NCBI RefSeq assembly: GCF_021134715.1
Contig: NC_060021.1
Span: forward strand, 7,596,501 to 7,660,500
Length of the DNA stretch: 64,000 nucleotides
Direction of reading: 5' to 3'
Origin: Daphnia pulex
Lineage: Eukaryota > Arthropoda > Branchiopoda > Diplostraca > Daphniidae
Below, in pieces: positions 34,701 to 49,700 of this stretch. The notes beneath the pieces are model-generated. The model did no database searches, was not told where the DNA came from, and saw nothing but the letters and a program-made list of their open reading frames with translations. The translations under genes were made by a program, and so were the position numbers. Each line of letters begins with the position of its first letter. The stretch's first letter is position 1.

Positions 34701-37700
34701 AATATATATAGAAGAAGAAGGAGGTGGTGGTGGTGGTGGTGGGAGAGAGGAAAGATGATGATGATGATGATGAAGAAGAAGAAAATTGTCGCGTCATCTT
34801 GAATGTCTGCTGCTTTTTTTGATGATGAACACACAACAAGAAGAAGGAAAAAAAGAAATACACAGAGACCAGAGTATTAAGTTTCTCATGGACTGGGGAG
34901 GCGTGGCCAGAAAAACTCGACATCTTTTTTTCCTTTTTTCTTAATAATAAAAAAAATAATATAGAAAACGTCAAACGTTTCTCTAGCTTTTTTTTTATAT
35001 CAGAAAAAAGGGAAAAAAGAAGAAAATAATCTTGAAATATAAGAACTGAGAATCTCGAATTCGATCCTGTCTCACAAGCAAGTGAATATAACCTAATAAA
35101 AACTGCCACCAACAAACACCAAATAACCCAGCCCCCCTCTCCTTTACTCAACTAAAATTTCAATTTTTTTTTTTTTTTTTGTTACCTAGGCAGTGATGCT
35201 GAAGGCAGTTGTAACCCGGCCGGATAAGGACTGCGGAATGCAGCTGCTGCGGATGAGATCGGATACATACCACCAGAACTGTGATGCCTATATAAAAAAA
35301 AGGGGAAAAAAAGTTAGAAGGAGAAAAACAAAAATGGAACACACACGCATAGACATATTTTTATACACAAGTCGGGGAAAAAAAATAGAAAAATTAAATA
35401 CGACACTTCCCCCCCCCCCTCCAGTTACATCACCAGAGACACAGGTGGTGAACAAATGGTCAAAAAAAAAGGTAAAATTAGAAATAATGTTTTCTAGAAA
35501 AAGAAGAAAAAAGCTGGTCGCAAAACTCATTTTTCAATGACCCCCTATTCTAAATTTATTCATTTTTATTTTTACTTTTTTAAGCCCCGCAATTAGGAAA
35601 ACGAGCCTGTAGTGTATGTGTGATGACGCTCACCACAGGGTGTATAGTACCAGACAGAATGGGGGGGATGGGAATTAATCACCCGAAGAAATCCAAAAAG
35701 AAGAAGAATGAAAAGCCTTTTTCTCTTCTTCTTCTTCTTTTCAAATACTTTTTTTTTCTCTTTAAATCCCTAGTAAAGAATAGAAAAGAATAAAACTTAC
35801 CAGGACGTCATCTGGGCCATTTCGGGACTCAGCATGGGGTACGGATACTGGGTGGGGGCGAAGGAGTACATCGACGGCCGAGGAAGACCTACGAAAACAG
35901 CAGCAAAATAAGTAAAGAAGCATAAAAATAAAAATAATAATAATAATAAATTTATTAGTTTGATAGATTCATCCCCCAAGGCATGTAAAAATTAAATCAA
36001 AAACTCGACTTGTAATCAATCACCGCCATTTCCAAATTTGGAGCGCTGGCGCAGTTCAAATCGAAAAAAACAAAAAAACAAGTCTCGTGAAAAATCTCAA
36101 TTCCTTCCACAACTTTTTGTGGGTATTGAAATAAAGAAGGACAACTACTTCAACTTTTTTTCATAACCCTCCCGACTTCTTGACGATTTTTTTTTATCTT
36201 AATTCAAACACACACGAGTGGGCAGGAGCTCTGCGGATGCCGAATCGATAACAAGAGGACATCATTTGTCCGTGTTCATTCTGGCATTTCTTTTCTTTCA
36301 ATTCCTCGACAACTTTACCAGCTGAACTGACTGGTGTGTGTGTGTGTGTGTACCCCCTTCTGTCGACGACGACCCCTTCTCATCATCATCATCATCATCA
36401 TATCGATTCATTGACGGCCGGAACAAAAGAGAACCGGATCCTTTCTAGACACTGATGACAGATGAGAACTTCGGGTCCCAAAAACCAACTCTCCCTTTTT
36501 TAAACTTGACTGTACTACTCCTACTCCTACTCTATATATTCCACACACACACACACACACATTGAAATGCTGCAGCTCCTTTCAATTCAACGTCCCTCTC
36601 GGGTAGACACACAAAAAAAAGGATCGAGACTTGCGGCCCCTTTTGTTCGGGGCAGAGTCTCTTGTTTGATACGGTTCCTTCTCATCTCCATTCTCTTGAC
36701 ACAACAGCAGCAGCAGCAGCAGCACAGAGGACAAAATTCGACGCCCCGTTATCACCCGGTGAAATCGCACACACAAAAAAGGGGAAACCAGTGGGGGAGG
36801 AGGAGAGTGAAATGCTAAACTTTTGAGAATTGAGAAAGAAGGAAAAAAAAACATGACGTCATTTCCAAATGGAACTCGGATGGATTTAAATAAATAAATA
36901 AAAAGGGGGGAGCCAAAGAAAATGGATCTCTACTACTTGACGAAATTAAAATCTATCGACACGTCGGTAGATGTTATAGTAGTAGCAGCCGTGACCACTG
37001 TAATAAGTGATCCCATTGCCGATCGAATTTCAAGCCCAGGATCAAAAACCCGACCACACAGTGTGGCCTACGAAATGAATAAATTTAAAAAATAAATGAA
37101 AAGTAAAAAACTGATGATGAATAGCTTACCCATGGCTCCTGCCGTTTTCGGATCGAGTTGGTAAGGTGGAATGCCCATGTGGGCCGGTGGTGGCTGGCCG
37201 AGATGAGGATCGCCGCCTCCCTGGTAGAAGAACTGGAGCGATGAGGCTGCAGCGGCCGCGGCAGCCGCGTGATGCGCTGCTGAACCCAAATGGCCCATCT
37301 TATTGCCCTTAAACAGAAAAGACACACAAAATGCACAACACACACAAAAAGAAGAGAAACAAGTTAGTCTGGAGTGTCGTCATATGTATACATTTCAACA
37401 AAACACAAGACAAACAAAAAACATCGAAAATAGATGGGAGGCGGATAAGTCGAACATTTTTACGTAACAAATTTCAGGAGCCATTTGAATTGCACAAGAT
37501 GGGCCCTCGATCAATTGAAGCGGTGCTCCTTTCGATACCTCGCCAGTTTCCAAGTGCCTGTGTACTATATTGGATAACATGCTGCAACAAAGAGCACCCC
37601 TCTCTCTCTCGATGGCAACATATATATATCCCAGCGTGTTTATACAAGACCAACACACAAAAGGGGGGGGAGGCCAATCGGCTGGCGGTCCAGCAGCTGC

Positions 37701-40700
37701 TCTTTAGTGATCCCACTCAATTTCGATGGCTGATCTTTTGTAATAAAAACAACATTTGGACACTCTTACAATAGAAAAACCTCCTTCCTAGTTTTTTTTT
37801 TTTTTTTGTGTTATCCCCAGTCTAAATCGATCCTCGATCGAAAAGAAATCTGGTCCCCCCCCCATGTACTTAAACATAACATCTATATACCTTGCGCCGG
37901 CTCTCTCTCTCAAAGCGATGCGCCAACAATGTAATTACGTGTACCGAGCGCACGCGACATCCTCCCCCCCTGAAATCATCATCATCCCTCCTCTTACTCG
38001 CCCAGGAATAAGAGAAGAGAAAAAATAAAACTCTGTGAAACTCAAACGAGAAAGGAGAGAGAGAGAGAGAGGAATCTCTTTGATCTCGGTCTGGTACGTG
38101 TGTACAACCGGCCCGGCCCTGTGTGTAACGTCGCTGACATCTGCATAAGGCAATCGACCGACGACTTATTTCCGAGCTGATGGCAATTGACAATCACATC
38201 TCTCTCTCTCTCTCTCAAAGGGAACCTTTGCCGCCGCCGGATCAATAGCTGCTGTGCTCTCCTTTGCTTCTCTCTAGAGTCCTTCTCTCTCTTTAGATAT
38301 ATATATTTTCAAGCTTTAAGTTGGGTTGAAATTTATTTCAAAAAGTTTCAACATATTCACGGGAATCCCTTTTGGCCTTTTTTTCTTTGCCGAGCAGGAA
38401 AAAGGAAACTCTTCCAACTCAATTTGCAAGGCAGAGTGAAATCAGAGAGAGAGAGGGAGAGAACCCTGTTTGAAATGCGAAACCCTCCCTTTTGGCTTTA
38501 GCTGCGTCGTGTGTGTGTTAAACGTACACACAGAGACTGGCCATCAAAATTGGAAAAAAATTCAGAGTTGAATACAGACGAAATTTTTACATATTGCTAG
38601 TGCCAGCTGAATCAGCTGATGTGTGTGGAGGGGATTTCTATTGTGTGTCACACCACCACTCTTCATATCATTTCTCATTGTTCTGCTCCTGAACTAGTCT
38701 AGTCTCTCCTCGGCAATCTTCCATTCTTCCAGCTCAATGTTTGAAGAGGAGAGTGAGACGTGGGGGGGGGGTTTTCTTATATTGGCACCCGCCCATGGGT
38801 TCGGGAGGAAGTCGGTGGCGGCCATCAATCGATGGTCGTAATACGAAAAAAAAGGGAGGAACTCGCATGAGAGCACCGGATGAAAGGCCGACGGAGGGAG
38901 GGAGGTGAGAGGCAGCCACTTATTAGAATGATTGTGCGGATACACACATATCCATCTCTCTTCTAGCTTCTAGCTTCTTCTTCTATCTCTTGTACACATA
39001 TTCTTCATTCTTTCTTCTTTTTCTTCTTTTTGGGGCTCTCCTCTTGTCGCCCCCCTTTCATTTCCTTAAGCTCCCCCCGGAAACCGGCAACGGAACCAAT
39101 AAGCGCCGGGGAGATGGCGGCGTCGGCGTCCGACCAATCGGCGCCTCGTTCAAAAGAGCCGTGAGGGGCGTGGCCGTCAGCCCAGAAAATGCTTGCGCAA
39201 GAGCTTCGACAACGGGAGGGAGGGGGGGGGGGTTTCTCAACCCACCGCCACACACACACACCACTCGACACCACTCACGCATTGCCAATCACTATATTCC
39301 GATGCTACCGACTTACACCACCACCACCCACTCCACCCACTCCGAACGGGTCTACAAGAGAAAAATGAGAGACGTTGGGGAGCGCCAATGTCGTCCAACT
39401 GAAAAGACTCTACTAATCAGAATAATCTCTCCTCTTGAGCAGAGCAGCCATTTTGAAGTTGGGTGGAGTGGGGGGGGGGATCCTACAAGAACTTTACACA
39501 TGAGCCTAATGAGAAAGAAAGAAGAAATTCCGAATCAAATGTTAACAAAAAGGAAAAAAATATCACGAAGAAGACGTTTTGGATTCGGGCCCACATATTC
39601 CAAAACGACAAGAATGTCCTCTGCTGCTTCTTATTCGAAAAACTTTTTTTGGGTTTCTTTCTGGATGGGTTTGAAATAGACGCCAAAGGCCCCAGGCCAA
39701 AAAGGTCGAACTGAACAGAAAAATAAATTCCAATCGTTCCAGATGATGATGATGATGCTACTGCAGCAACTTCTTTTGTTCTTATTTTTTTTTTTTCTAT
39801 TTGGAAAAACACCCGAAATAAACCGACGTGTCTTTTTCTTAAAGGGAGGGGGGGGCGTTGCGGGAGTTTTGAAAAGGGCCACTTGATTTCTTATATTTAT
39901 TTTTATCAAAATCTCAAAATCTGACGAGAGAGAAAGAGAGAGAAGCTCGAGGGCAGAATTCGTGTCATAGACACAAGGTTCAGCGAGAGCACGTACACAT
40001 AAAAAATATAAAAATCAGGGCTCCTGGGCTCTCCTATTATATATCTTTCTCTCTCTAGCTCAAATAGCACCTACTACTACGACGGCTGCTACCTAGTTAG
40101 TTGGTACGAGTGTATATTTTATGACGGATATTTCCCTTTTTTTTCTTCGTCTTCTTCGAGTAGGTAGCAGCCAGCCAAAGGAGATGGTCAAATAGACAAA
40201 CACAGCAGCAGACAAGGAGAGTCTGCTGCCGCGTGAGTCGAGGGCGTGACTCTTTTTTTTCCCTATCCAACAACTGGACTTTTGGGTTCTCTCTCCCACC
40301 CAAACAAAGGCCAGCACGGTCACGAAATATCTCTCCCTCTCACCTTTTCTAAAACAACTTTTTTTCTTTTTCTTTAAAAAAAAAAAAGTTTTTCTTCAAA
40401 AATATGGCGACTCATCCGGTTCGTGATTTATCCCCCAGCGTCAGAAACGCACGAAAAAGGTCTCGATTTTTTTGTTCTCCTTTCTTTATCACTTCCGGTC
40501 CGTGAGGTGAATACGGATATCACACGAAAAGAGAATTACAATTCCGTACGGTGTCGTTACCCAATTTTTTGAAACCGTCGCCAGTCGTCTCGTTACCAAC
40601 TGGGGGCTGGAAATTATTTTTTAAAACAACCAAAGATTGGGTAGACTAAAATAAAAAGGGAAGGGGGTGGGCTGAGGGCGGTGGTGGTAGTCATGACACG

Positions 40701-43700
40701 GAATAGTGAACGCCACCAAAGTCAAGCGACTGGAACAACTGAACGATTAGCATTATATAGTAGTAGTAGCCTATATATATACTGCTCCCCTTTTTTTTTC
40801 TTTTTGTTCCACCCAAAAAGAGGGGAAAAATAAAAAAAACCTATTGTGATTTACGACGCATCCGGAACAGAAATCCGACCGGATTTTTCCGAGAAAAAAT
40901 TGGAACAAAAGATTTTTACAAAATAAAATCGCGAAAATGAAAAATAAAAAAAAAACCTTCAGCGATCGAGCGTGAAATCAATAAGAAAAATGACAACAAC
41001 AACGAAAAACCGAAATAAAAAGAAATTCGAAAAAAAATAGAAAAAGAAAAAGAAAAAAAAGGATAATGAGGTCCCACAGAGACAGAAAAATAATTGTCTA
41101 TACACCTCTTTTTCTCGCTGGGTGGCGGACCCGTTTTCCTTTTTTTTTTCTTTTTCTTTTTTTTTTCCTTTAATAGATCTTTGTGTGTGCAAGTCCAACG
41201 AATATAAATATAATCACCCCCAGAGAAACTATAGTAGAAGAAGAAGAAGAACCCACTAATTACAGGTAGCTTCAGATATATAGTATAGGAGAAAAGATGC
41301 TGTTTTTTTTTCTTGGTATATATTCCCCCACGTTTTTCTGTTGGTCGTTCAGTGAAACACGAAAATCATTACTTTTTTTTTCTTTCTCTTTTCTTATCTA
41401 TACATAACCTCTGGGGCTGGACTGGCTCTCTCTCTCTCTATGTCTGTGTGTGTGTGGACCTTGTTAAGACATGGCTCCGAGGTCTTTTTTTTTTATTTTT
41501 CATCCCATTTACAATTTTCGTTATTTTATATTTTTTTCTCGCTGTGTAACTTCTCGAAACAAATGAGCTTGTACCTAACCCTCCCGCCGTTCTATTAAAA
41601 TAAAAAGCAAAAAGCCCCCAAAAAAGAAAAAAAAAAGGAAAACTAATAATATTTTCTTTTTTAACGGACCAAACACAACGAAGAAACGAGTTTCTTCGGT
41701 CCGTTCCGGTTCACTGTCCACCCTATAGGATTTTATATATATGTTATTTTTTTCTCTTTCTTGAGCTGGGGCATTTTACGGCTGCCCCCTTCTAAAATCA
41801 AATATAAAACTATACATAATAATATTCATTCCGAGGAAGAAGAAGAGAGAAATATTTAGACTTAAACACATCTTCACCTTCTTTGGTAGAGGGACCCCCA
41901 ACTGAGGATTGACCAATTGTCTAACACAAGTCAATTAGAGATTCATCTCTCCCGTCTAACTAATCCTACGATGAAAAAAAAAAAACCCAAAGTAGTAGTA
42001 AGTTGATGGACTTTGTGTCCCAATCTCTCGTCTGGCGTAGTACATACAACATTTGCCAGTGAGGTTGGGGGTGGGGGGATAGATGGTGGTGGTTGCCTGG
42101 CGACGTCGCAATCACCGTGAAGAGTTTTTACACAGTTTGAGAGAGACTTGCTAGCAAGCAAAAAGCTGGTTGACAAAGGCACTCTATTATTAGCCTTTCG
42201 ATGAGGAGAATGGAGAGAGAGAGGAGAGACCGGATTTAATATATATCTAGCGAAAGGGGGGAGAGAGAGATAGACAAGTTCGTCATTTTGTCAAGTGTAT
42301 CAAAGCCACTAATTTCACTCCCCATGCAAGAGAGGCTTCTCTCTTTCCAATCCTATTTGTCATATCTTTTTTTCTTCTTTTTCCCAGCTAGAGAGAAGAG
42401 ATACACCGTTGATTGATCGGATAGCGAACACACATAGAACTTAATCCCAGCTTCTTCTTTTTTCCCCCTCCTTATAGACTTGTCCAACATCCATCTAGGC
42501 AAGCAAGCAAGCAAGCTGGCTGGCTGGCTGGCTGCAATAATAATAGATGGTTATCACGGATGAAAGAGAGGGACACACACGAGTAGGGAGGAGGAGGAGT
42601 AGAAGAGGACAGATGATCATTAAAACAGATTCGCCACGGACTCCTCTCCTGACTGACTGACTGTTAAAAAACACATGTACAAAAAAGGAGAGTGAAAACG
42701 GGAGCAATTGAAATGAGAAAAAATAAAAAAAAAGGGGAGATCCGAGTACCCTCCTCCCACTCTCGCATGTAAGAGAGAGAGTTGTTGAAAGCGTGCCTAA
42801 TCAGCAGAAAGCCTCGACATATACATAAGAGTTGTATACACTGTGTTGTACTACGACGACTACGACGACTACTCTAAATAAGAAAAATATCTCTCTCTCT
42901 CTCTTCTCTTATTTTATAAGGGAAAAAAGGTTTGGGTTCATCCGGGCGAGAGATCCCAGCGCCGGATATGATGATTGCGGGCGACGACAATTCTCGAGGA
43001 CTTTTTTTATTTTAAAAAACAAAATTATTTTTTTGGGGGGAAAGAAATTTATGACGTGTGAGAGGAGCTCCCAATTAAAAGTCGAGTGTTTTTTTTTTTT
43101 TCATTTTAAGTTTGAAAAAAAAAATGAATTCCGAAAAAAAATTGTTTGTTTTATTAGGAGGGAAGAAAAACTTGACGATTCGCTAGGGCGTTATCGATAT
43201 AATTGGGTATCATCCTCGAACGTTAATAATTACGCGGAATTTCCCCCCCCCCCCCCCCCCGAAACGTCAAGTGTGCGGTTCGAGTGGAGACCGCGAATCA
43301 AATTCAAAAGTCGAAAAAAAAAAGGATTTCTGTTTAAACAGAATGGGGTTGGTGGTGAGCGCTTTTTGATTAACATGTCAAAATGTAAAAGGTTTTTTTA
43401 GAGCGAAAGGGGGTTGGAAAATGGTGGGGGGGGGATAAAAAGATCATATTTTCCATATCAATGATGGCGGTTACACGGTTGTTATAAACCTATTGAAAAT
43501 ATTCCCCCTCCTTATAAAGGGGGGTTCCAATTCAAAAGAGCCAATATGATATTTATAAGCCTATTATGACACACGTAGTAACTATGGGTTAGACTCTATC
43601 TATTTTCCTCCCAATTCCACACGGAGAGGAGAGAGAGGCCATTTGGTTCCACCCCTGATGTTTGTCTGTCTGTCACACAAGAGGACGACAGAGCACGACC

Positions 43701-46700
43701 CAACCAAAAAGGTAAATATTTAGACTGACAGGTACGAGACGTCAACACAAGATGGCGCCGCAAATTCCACCCTCTTCACCTCACCCAAAGAAAGAAAAGA
43801 AGAGAAATATTTACAAATATATTGGGTCGCCAGTCGAGACAACTCCACCCGAGTGTCTATACACAATTTTGTTTAGATTGTATGTACAGCATGTGGGACC
43901 CCACTGCCATTTTCGAAAAACCATATACACACGACGACAAGAAGAAGAATTTCCCTTCAAAGTTAATTCCACAAAAAGTCTCGCCCCAATTTTCCAGATG
44001 CACAGGCACACACTCTCCAGAATGAATTGTGATTGAAAAATATGATATGATATATCTTGTTAGGTCGAGTGCTTCCGCATTCAATGAATGACACAATAGG
44101 AAACGAAAAAACTTTGTACTATTCCCCCCTTCTTCTTCCGGCCACCGTGTTATTTCCCTGAGAGTGTGGATGAATAGACAAACACAACGAGAAAAAAGAA
44201 GAAAAATCTCTTTTCTCTCTCTCAGCTTGACCGGTTCAATAGACATAACGTGTGAGGCGGCGTGATGGCCAACACGCGTGTTTTTCTGGTTGAGAAAATC
44301 TTCCCCTCACAACATTCTTTTACAAAGATAGGGGAGGAGGGGGGGATGTGTTTTGGGTGGGTGTCGTAAACATTTCTCCGGTTTGTGTACATCCCTTCAC
44401 TTGGAACAGAGAGAAAAGTAGAAAAAAAAGAGATTTCTTCTTCGATATCTTTCTGTGTTCAAAAGGGGAGGAGGAATGTGCCGAGCCCCGAAAAAGATCA
44501 AAGCCGAACGACAAGTTCCCGAATCAAAAGTCGATTCCACCTCGTCTTCCCAATGCGCCCGAATCAAAACTTTTAGACGAAGCTAATTGGAGCTCGAGCC
44601 CGCCAACGAGCTTGGGCATAATTGGCGGCGGCATTGATCACACACAGTCTGTCCGTCCGTCGTCTACTACTCGGGAAAATAAAAGAAAAACGGGTCTCTC
44701 TCCACCGAAATATTACGTCGTGTGGCTTATAGTATAAACCGGTAGCTCGGGCTATTACTACTACTATTTCTACTACCACACACTCCTTTGTGATGGATGA
44801 ATGGCCCACGATGAACTTTTATACCCACCCACCTTCTTTAAAACAACAAAAGGTGAAACACACACACACACAATTTTCACAGAGAGAGAGAGAGAGAGCG
44901 GGTTTCGTTTCTTTTTTCAGTCGGTACACAAAAGAAGCCGACTACTTCGGAAGCAAAAACTTAGTGATACGGTGGGGACGGACGGCGACTTTTCTCTCTT
45001 TTTTTGTGTTGTTGATTATTTTACCGAATTTACAAGATTTCCCTCCCCCCTTTTTTCTTGACTTTTTTTTCGAAAATGGCGCGCGAGCGCGGCGGCGTCT
45101 TTGAACGAGGCACGCGCCCGCACTTTAGCAGGTGCCGGAATCTTTTTTCCTTCTTGTTTCCCTTTTTCTTCTTTTTATATAAGTCGACGAGACGAGAGAA
45201 AATGCGTATCGAATGTCGGAAACAAACACACACAGATACTTTATACCCCCCTTTTCGAATTGGAACCCCTCATCATTTTTTACCTGTTTGTGTAACTTAT
45301 TGGAGAGGGGAGAATCGTCGAAAAAATTGTCGCAAGAATCAAAAAAAAATATTATTTCTTATTTGAAGAAGACCCGACCAAGTCAACGCCTCTTTTCCCT
45401 CCTCCGTGTGACTTGCACACAGTTCACTTCTCCTCTAATACGATTAGACTTTTTTAAAATTTTTCCTTTTTTTTCTGCGAGACAGAAACTTCAAAAGATC
45501 AAAGGCAAAGAAAGAAGAAAATAAGAAGAAAAAAAAAGGGCGTTACGGCAGTGAAACAACAACAACTTACAACACTGGCGCACACCTTACAACCGATAGG
45601 ATATATATATAAAGAACCTTTAGCCCCCGCCCATCCAAATCAAATAATCTTTTTTTTTTGTCCCAAAAGTCTCACGATCACGGGCGACTGGTCACACGGG
45701 GAGAGAATTAACATACAGAAGAAGAAGAAGAAGAATAAGTCACAGTTTGTTGGACACTGTACACCCAAATCGTTTGAAGTCAGCTCAGGTGTCTTATTCT
45801 TTTTCTCTTTGTCCAAAAATATATATATATTCCCTTTCGCAACTGTCGAACAAATAAACATCAAAAACTTCTTTTTTTCTCCAAGTATTATTATTACACT
45901 GTAGAAAAAAAGAAATATCTAAGTTTTCGTTTGAGACAGTGGGAAATGATCGAAATTGACAGTCGGGTGGGCGCCATATCTCTCTTCTACGTGGGAAAAG
46001 TCAATATTGAAGCTCAGAGAAAAATCAACTTTGTGTTTTTTTGAAATCAATAGAATTTGACAGGTTTGATGAGCGCCCGAGCGTCGGTCACGCTCATCCT
46101 CGAGGGGGGAAATGTGTTGATGATTGTTCTCTCTCTCACCTGTTACACGGCCATCATCCGCAACGAGATGCGCGATAATTCATTCTTTCTACCTTTTCTT
46201 TTCCTCCTCCTTTCTCGAGTGTGTGTGTGTACACAGGTACGGCCCACTCGGATGATTTATGAGTAACACGGAAACATTCCGTCGGGCCGCATCCATCACA
46301 CCCAAGAGATCCCCCCACAATCTCTCCGGGGAAACAAGAAATACGTTTTTTCTTTCAAAAAATAAAATAAAAAAAGATTTCTTCTTCTTCCATCAATTAA
46401 CCCCCTCGCATCCAAACCCCCATATCGTCCAGCTCAATTTTTTGGGGTCACCAAAAATAAAGTTTTTTTTTAGTTAACCGTTAGACACAAAAGATTTTTA
46501 TGGCCTATGCCCCCCTCCTCCTCCCATTGCGCCCCCTCATTTGAAGTTTCGGGGTCAGAAACGGGACCGAAAGTCATAAAGTCGACAAACAAGAAAGTGA
46601 CCAAAGAAAAAGAAGTAAAACAGTCTGGAATAGATATAAAAAATTGGGACCCGACTTACTATACACTACCCGACATTGACACAAGAAGAGTAGCGTGAGT

Positions 46701-49700
46701 GACAAGCCGACCGTGGATACTTTGATCCATGGACGACACATTGACAAGTCGACCGATAAAAAAGAAACGAACCTACATAGACACACACATTTTTCTTATT
46801 CTTTTAAAGAAAAAAAGACGAGATATTTGTTTTTCGAGGCGCCAGGCCGTCACACACACACAGAAAGAGTCTCACACACACAACAAACGGCCGTGTGTTT
46901 TTCGACGGAGGGCGCGCCACTGATAATGGCCTCCGATAACACACACACAAGAGCCAAAAAGACGAAGAAGAAGAAGAAGAAAAAGTTTGGGAATTTTTGA
47001 TTTTCCACACGATTTTCTTTTCCTTTTCTTTCCTAGAGAAAAACACAAGAAAACAAACAAGACCAACGTCACTACATCCTTATCATCCATCTTGATTTGA
47101 GGGCCCCTCTTATTCTTTCGTGAGCTATTTCTCCCGCGTGCAAAAAAAAAAAAGAACAAATACAACAACAGTTTCTTTTTTCTTTTTGGTGAATAATTCA
47201 TCGCCTTTTTAAATTATAGGATTTTGTGGTTCGTTTTTCTTAGCCGCCGGTGCCAGAAGAAGAAAAAAATCGAAAACCACAGGAAAAAATATCAAGCGGA
47301 ATCGGAAGCGGCAAATTCGAAAAAATTAAGGGAAAGGAAAAGTGCGGAGCCGCCGCCGCCCAAAAGGATGGAAAAAGACGCCGCTCCGGTCTTTGCGGTG
47401 TTGGATGGAAGTTTTCTTCTTCTTATATATTTTTACTGGTAGCTCAAACACACACACACACAGGCAAACGCGGTGCAGGAGGAGGAACTTTGTTGGCGGG
47501 CCCGCAGGGGGTGTGAAGACTTGACCTTGGCTTCTTTCATTCCTCCACTTCTTCTTCTTCTTCTTCGAAATAGCTTCGCATAGGCCCCGAATGTTATAAA
47601 AAGGAGGAATTGGTTAAAAGGAAAAAAGAAAGAAAAGAGGGGCGATTCCAGTTTGTTCAAGGATCTGCTGGTTGCTGCCATTCGTCATGATAAGATCGGT
47701 ACCCCCGGTTCCCTTAAAAAAACACATTTTCTTCCATGTCCAGTCGTCGTTCGTCGTCTTCCCCATACAAGGAAAACCCTCGACATTTTCTTCTTCTCTA
47801 AACAACTTCAATATTTTGAAATATATATATATCGACGAAGAGAAAGAAGCAAGTTCTTCCAAGGCCTAAAAAGCAAGATGGCCACGCACCAGTAAACGTG
47901 GGAGATGATACGCAGCGGGGGGAAGAAGCTGTGTCATCCCTGGAAAAGAAACTTTCTACCCAGTCATTCATCGTAGTTGTTTTTTTTTTTTAAATTAATT
48001 CCTTTAGCTTAAACTGTACGCAGGTGCGATAGACACCAGAGGGATTTATTATCCATTTTTTTTCCGATGAAATTTGGAATTAAGAACGAAAATAAAAAAT
48101 TAATGAAGTCGTCCAAAAGAAATGGCCTTTGTTCTTTCAGGTTGGGGGGAAAGAAGAAAACCATGAAGTGGTGTGTGAAGGGGACAGAAAAGAAGTTGAG
48201 GATCAAATTGCGCCCCTTCTTATAACCACCAAAACCCATATGGGGCCCCTAACGAGAAAAAAAGAGGGCGCGTAGGGCATTAAGAAAATGTGTGGCACCA
48301 AGAGTCTTCCACACACACACAGGAAACGGGGATATAATATTAAGTTTTTAATCTTTTACTTGAAATATTTATCATTGGGAAAAGAAAGAAGAAAAAAGTA
48401 AAGGAAGTCTAGGGGAGAGAAACGTGCTAAACTGTTGGGCCCGTCGGGAAATGACACCTGTGTCGTTTAGATCCTATTTTTCTGCTAGATGGCGTTGAGG
48501 GGAAAAACAAAAGAAGTTAAGTAGAGAGGAAGAAACATCTCCTGCGGATATTTGCCTGATGATGATGACTACTATACACAACTCAACTCACCAAGTCAAA
48601 TAGGAGGGAAGGAGAAGCCTCGGGAGAAACAGATTACACACACAACAGCCCCAATGGTATAGAGACCGTGAGGCCTCAACAACAACACAACAGCCCCAAC
48701 GGGTTTTGACCGTTTCTAATGTGTCCAAATATGACGGATTGGATGAGCTTGTAACAAGGGGGCCCCCCTTTTTTATACACAAGACCCCATGAATAAATAC
48801 ACTGTAGGCTAGCTACTACTACTACTACTACTGACAACTACCTGGCTTGCTACCACCACCTATCTACAACACATTTTTCCACCCTCTTCTTCTTTTTCTT
48901 TGAGTAGAAAATTGTCTTGGCCCCTCTTCTTTTTTTAAACAACATCCGGAAAGCGCGAGGGGATCACCACAAGATATGGAGAAGAACCTTTTTCTCTACT
49001 GAAACCATGTGACGTCATCCATCACCAACCATTTTTTCTTTTTTTTAATGGCATTGTCAACTGTTAAAGATTTTTTTTCTAGATTGGACCCGCATTGATG
49101 AGAAGACGAAAAAAATCAAATTATTTTTGGTGTATAACGACACACACAAAAGAGTCGCTCCCAGTTTCTTCATGCCATTACCGAGAAAAAAAAAAGTTCA
49201 AAGTTCAGTGGTTTGGAAATTCAATTATTTCTGTGGAAACAAGGAGGAGGAGGAGGAGGTAAAAGTGGTGGCACCAAAAGAAGAAGAAAAAACCTTCTTC
49301 TTGTATATGGCGTGGTAGGTGGCGGTTAACGAGGAATGCGGCGCCATCTTTCTCTTCTTTTTTCTCTGACCACCTTGTGACCCGTTTGGGATGATGGTTA
49401 AAATATAAGAAAAAAGAAAAACCCTTTTTCCCCTCGAGGGTTCTTGGGAGAAATGACCTCTCACCCCCGGACCCCGATATATAAAAAGAAGTGTACAAGA
49501 AATAGAGAAAAAAAGGTTTGTTTCCTTTTAATCCGGCTAACCCCCCCTGGACACACTCCAACTGGATGCGCGCGATCCGTCAACTTGTTTTTTCTTCCAA
49601 AGGGGGGAAATACTCTTCTTGTTCAAATCCGCAACAGGAGGTCCCCAAAATGTCCTCCTCCCATGAAAAAGAATAAAAGCTTAACACGACACAACCCCCT

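Larger units (their letters stand above)
28453..37129. other. pan: TCF introns 4-11, low-complexity DNA
   Basis: Between the listed exons the introns are A/T-rich and full of GA, CA, AGA and TTC microsatellites: GA at 31861-31910, AAG near 34190-34210, CTT at 35725-35745, CA at 36335-36350 and 36543-36562, TCA at 36376-36400. Many open frames on both strands arise from these repeats. No further exon with splice-compatible, protein-like sequence was found. Confidence 0.6.

Noticed and set aside
38694..38945. Open frame of 83 codons on the minus strand in TCF intron 3
   Set aside because: It overlaps two other open frames, has no compatible splice phase with the TCF exons, and no family resemblance.
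39005..39274. Pro/Arg-rich open frames around 39.0-39.7 kb
   Set aside because: They follow the GC-rich patch and simple repeats in several frames at once; composition explains them.
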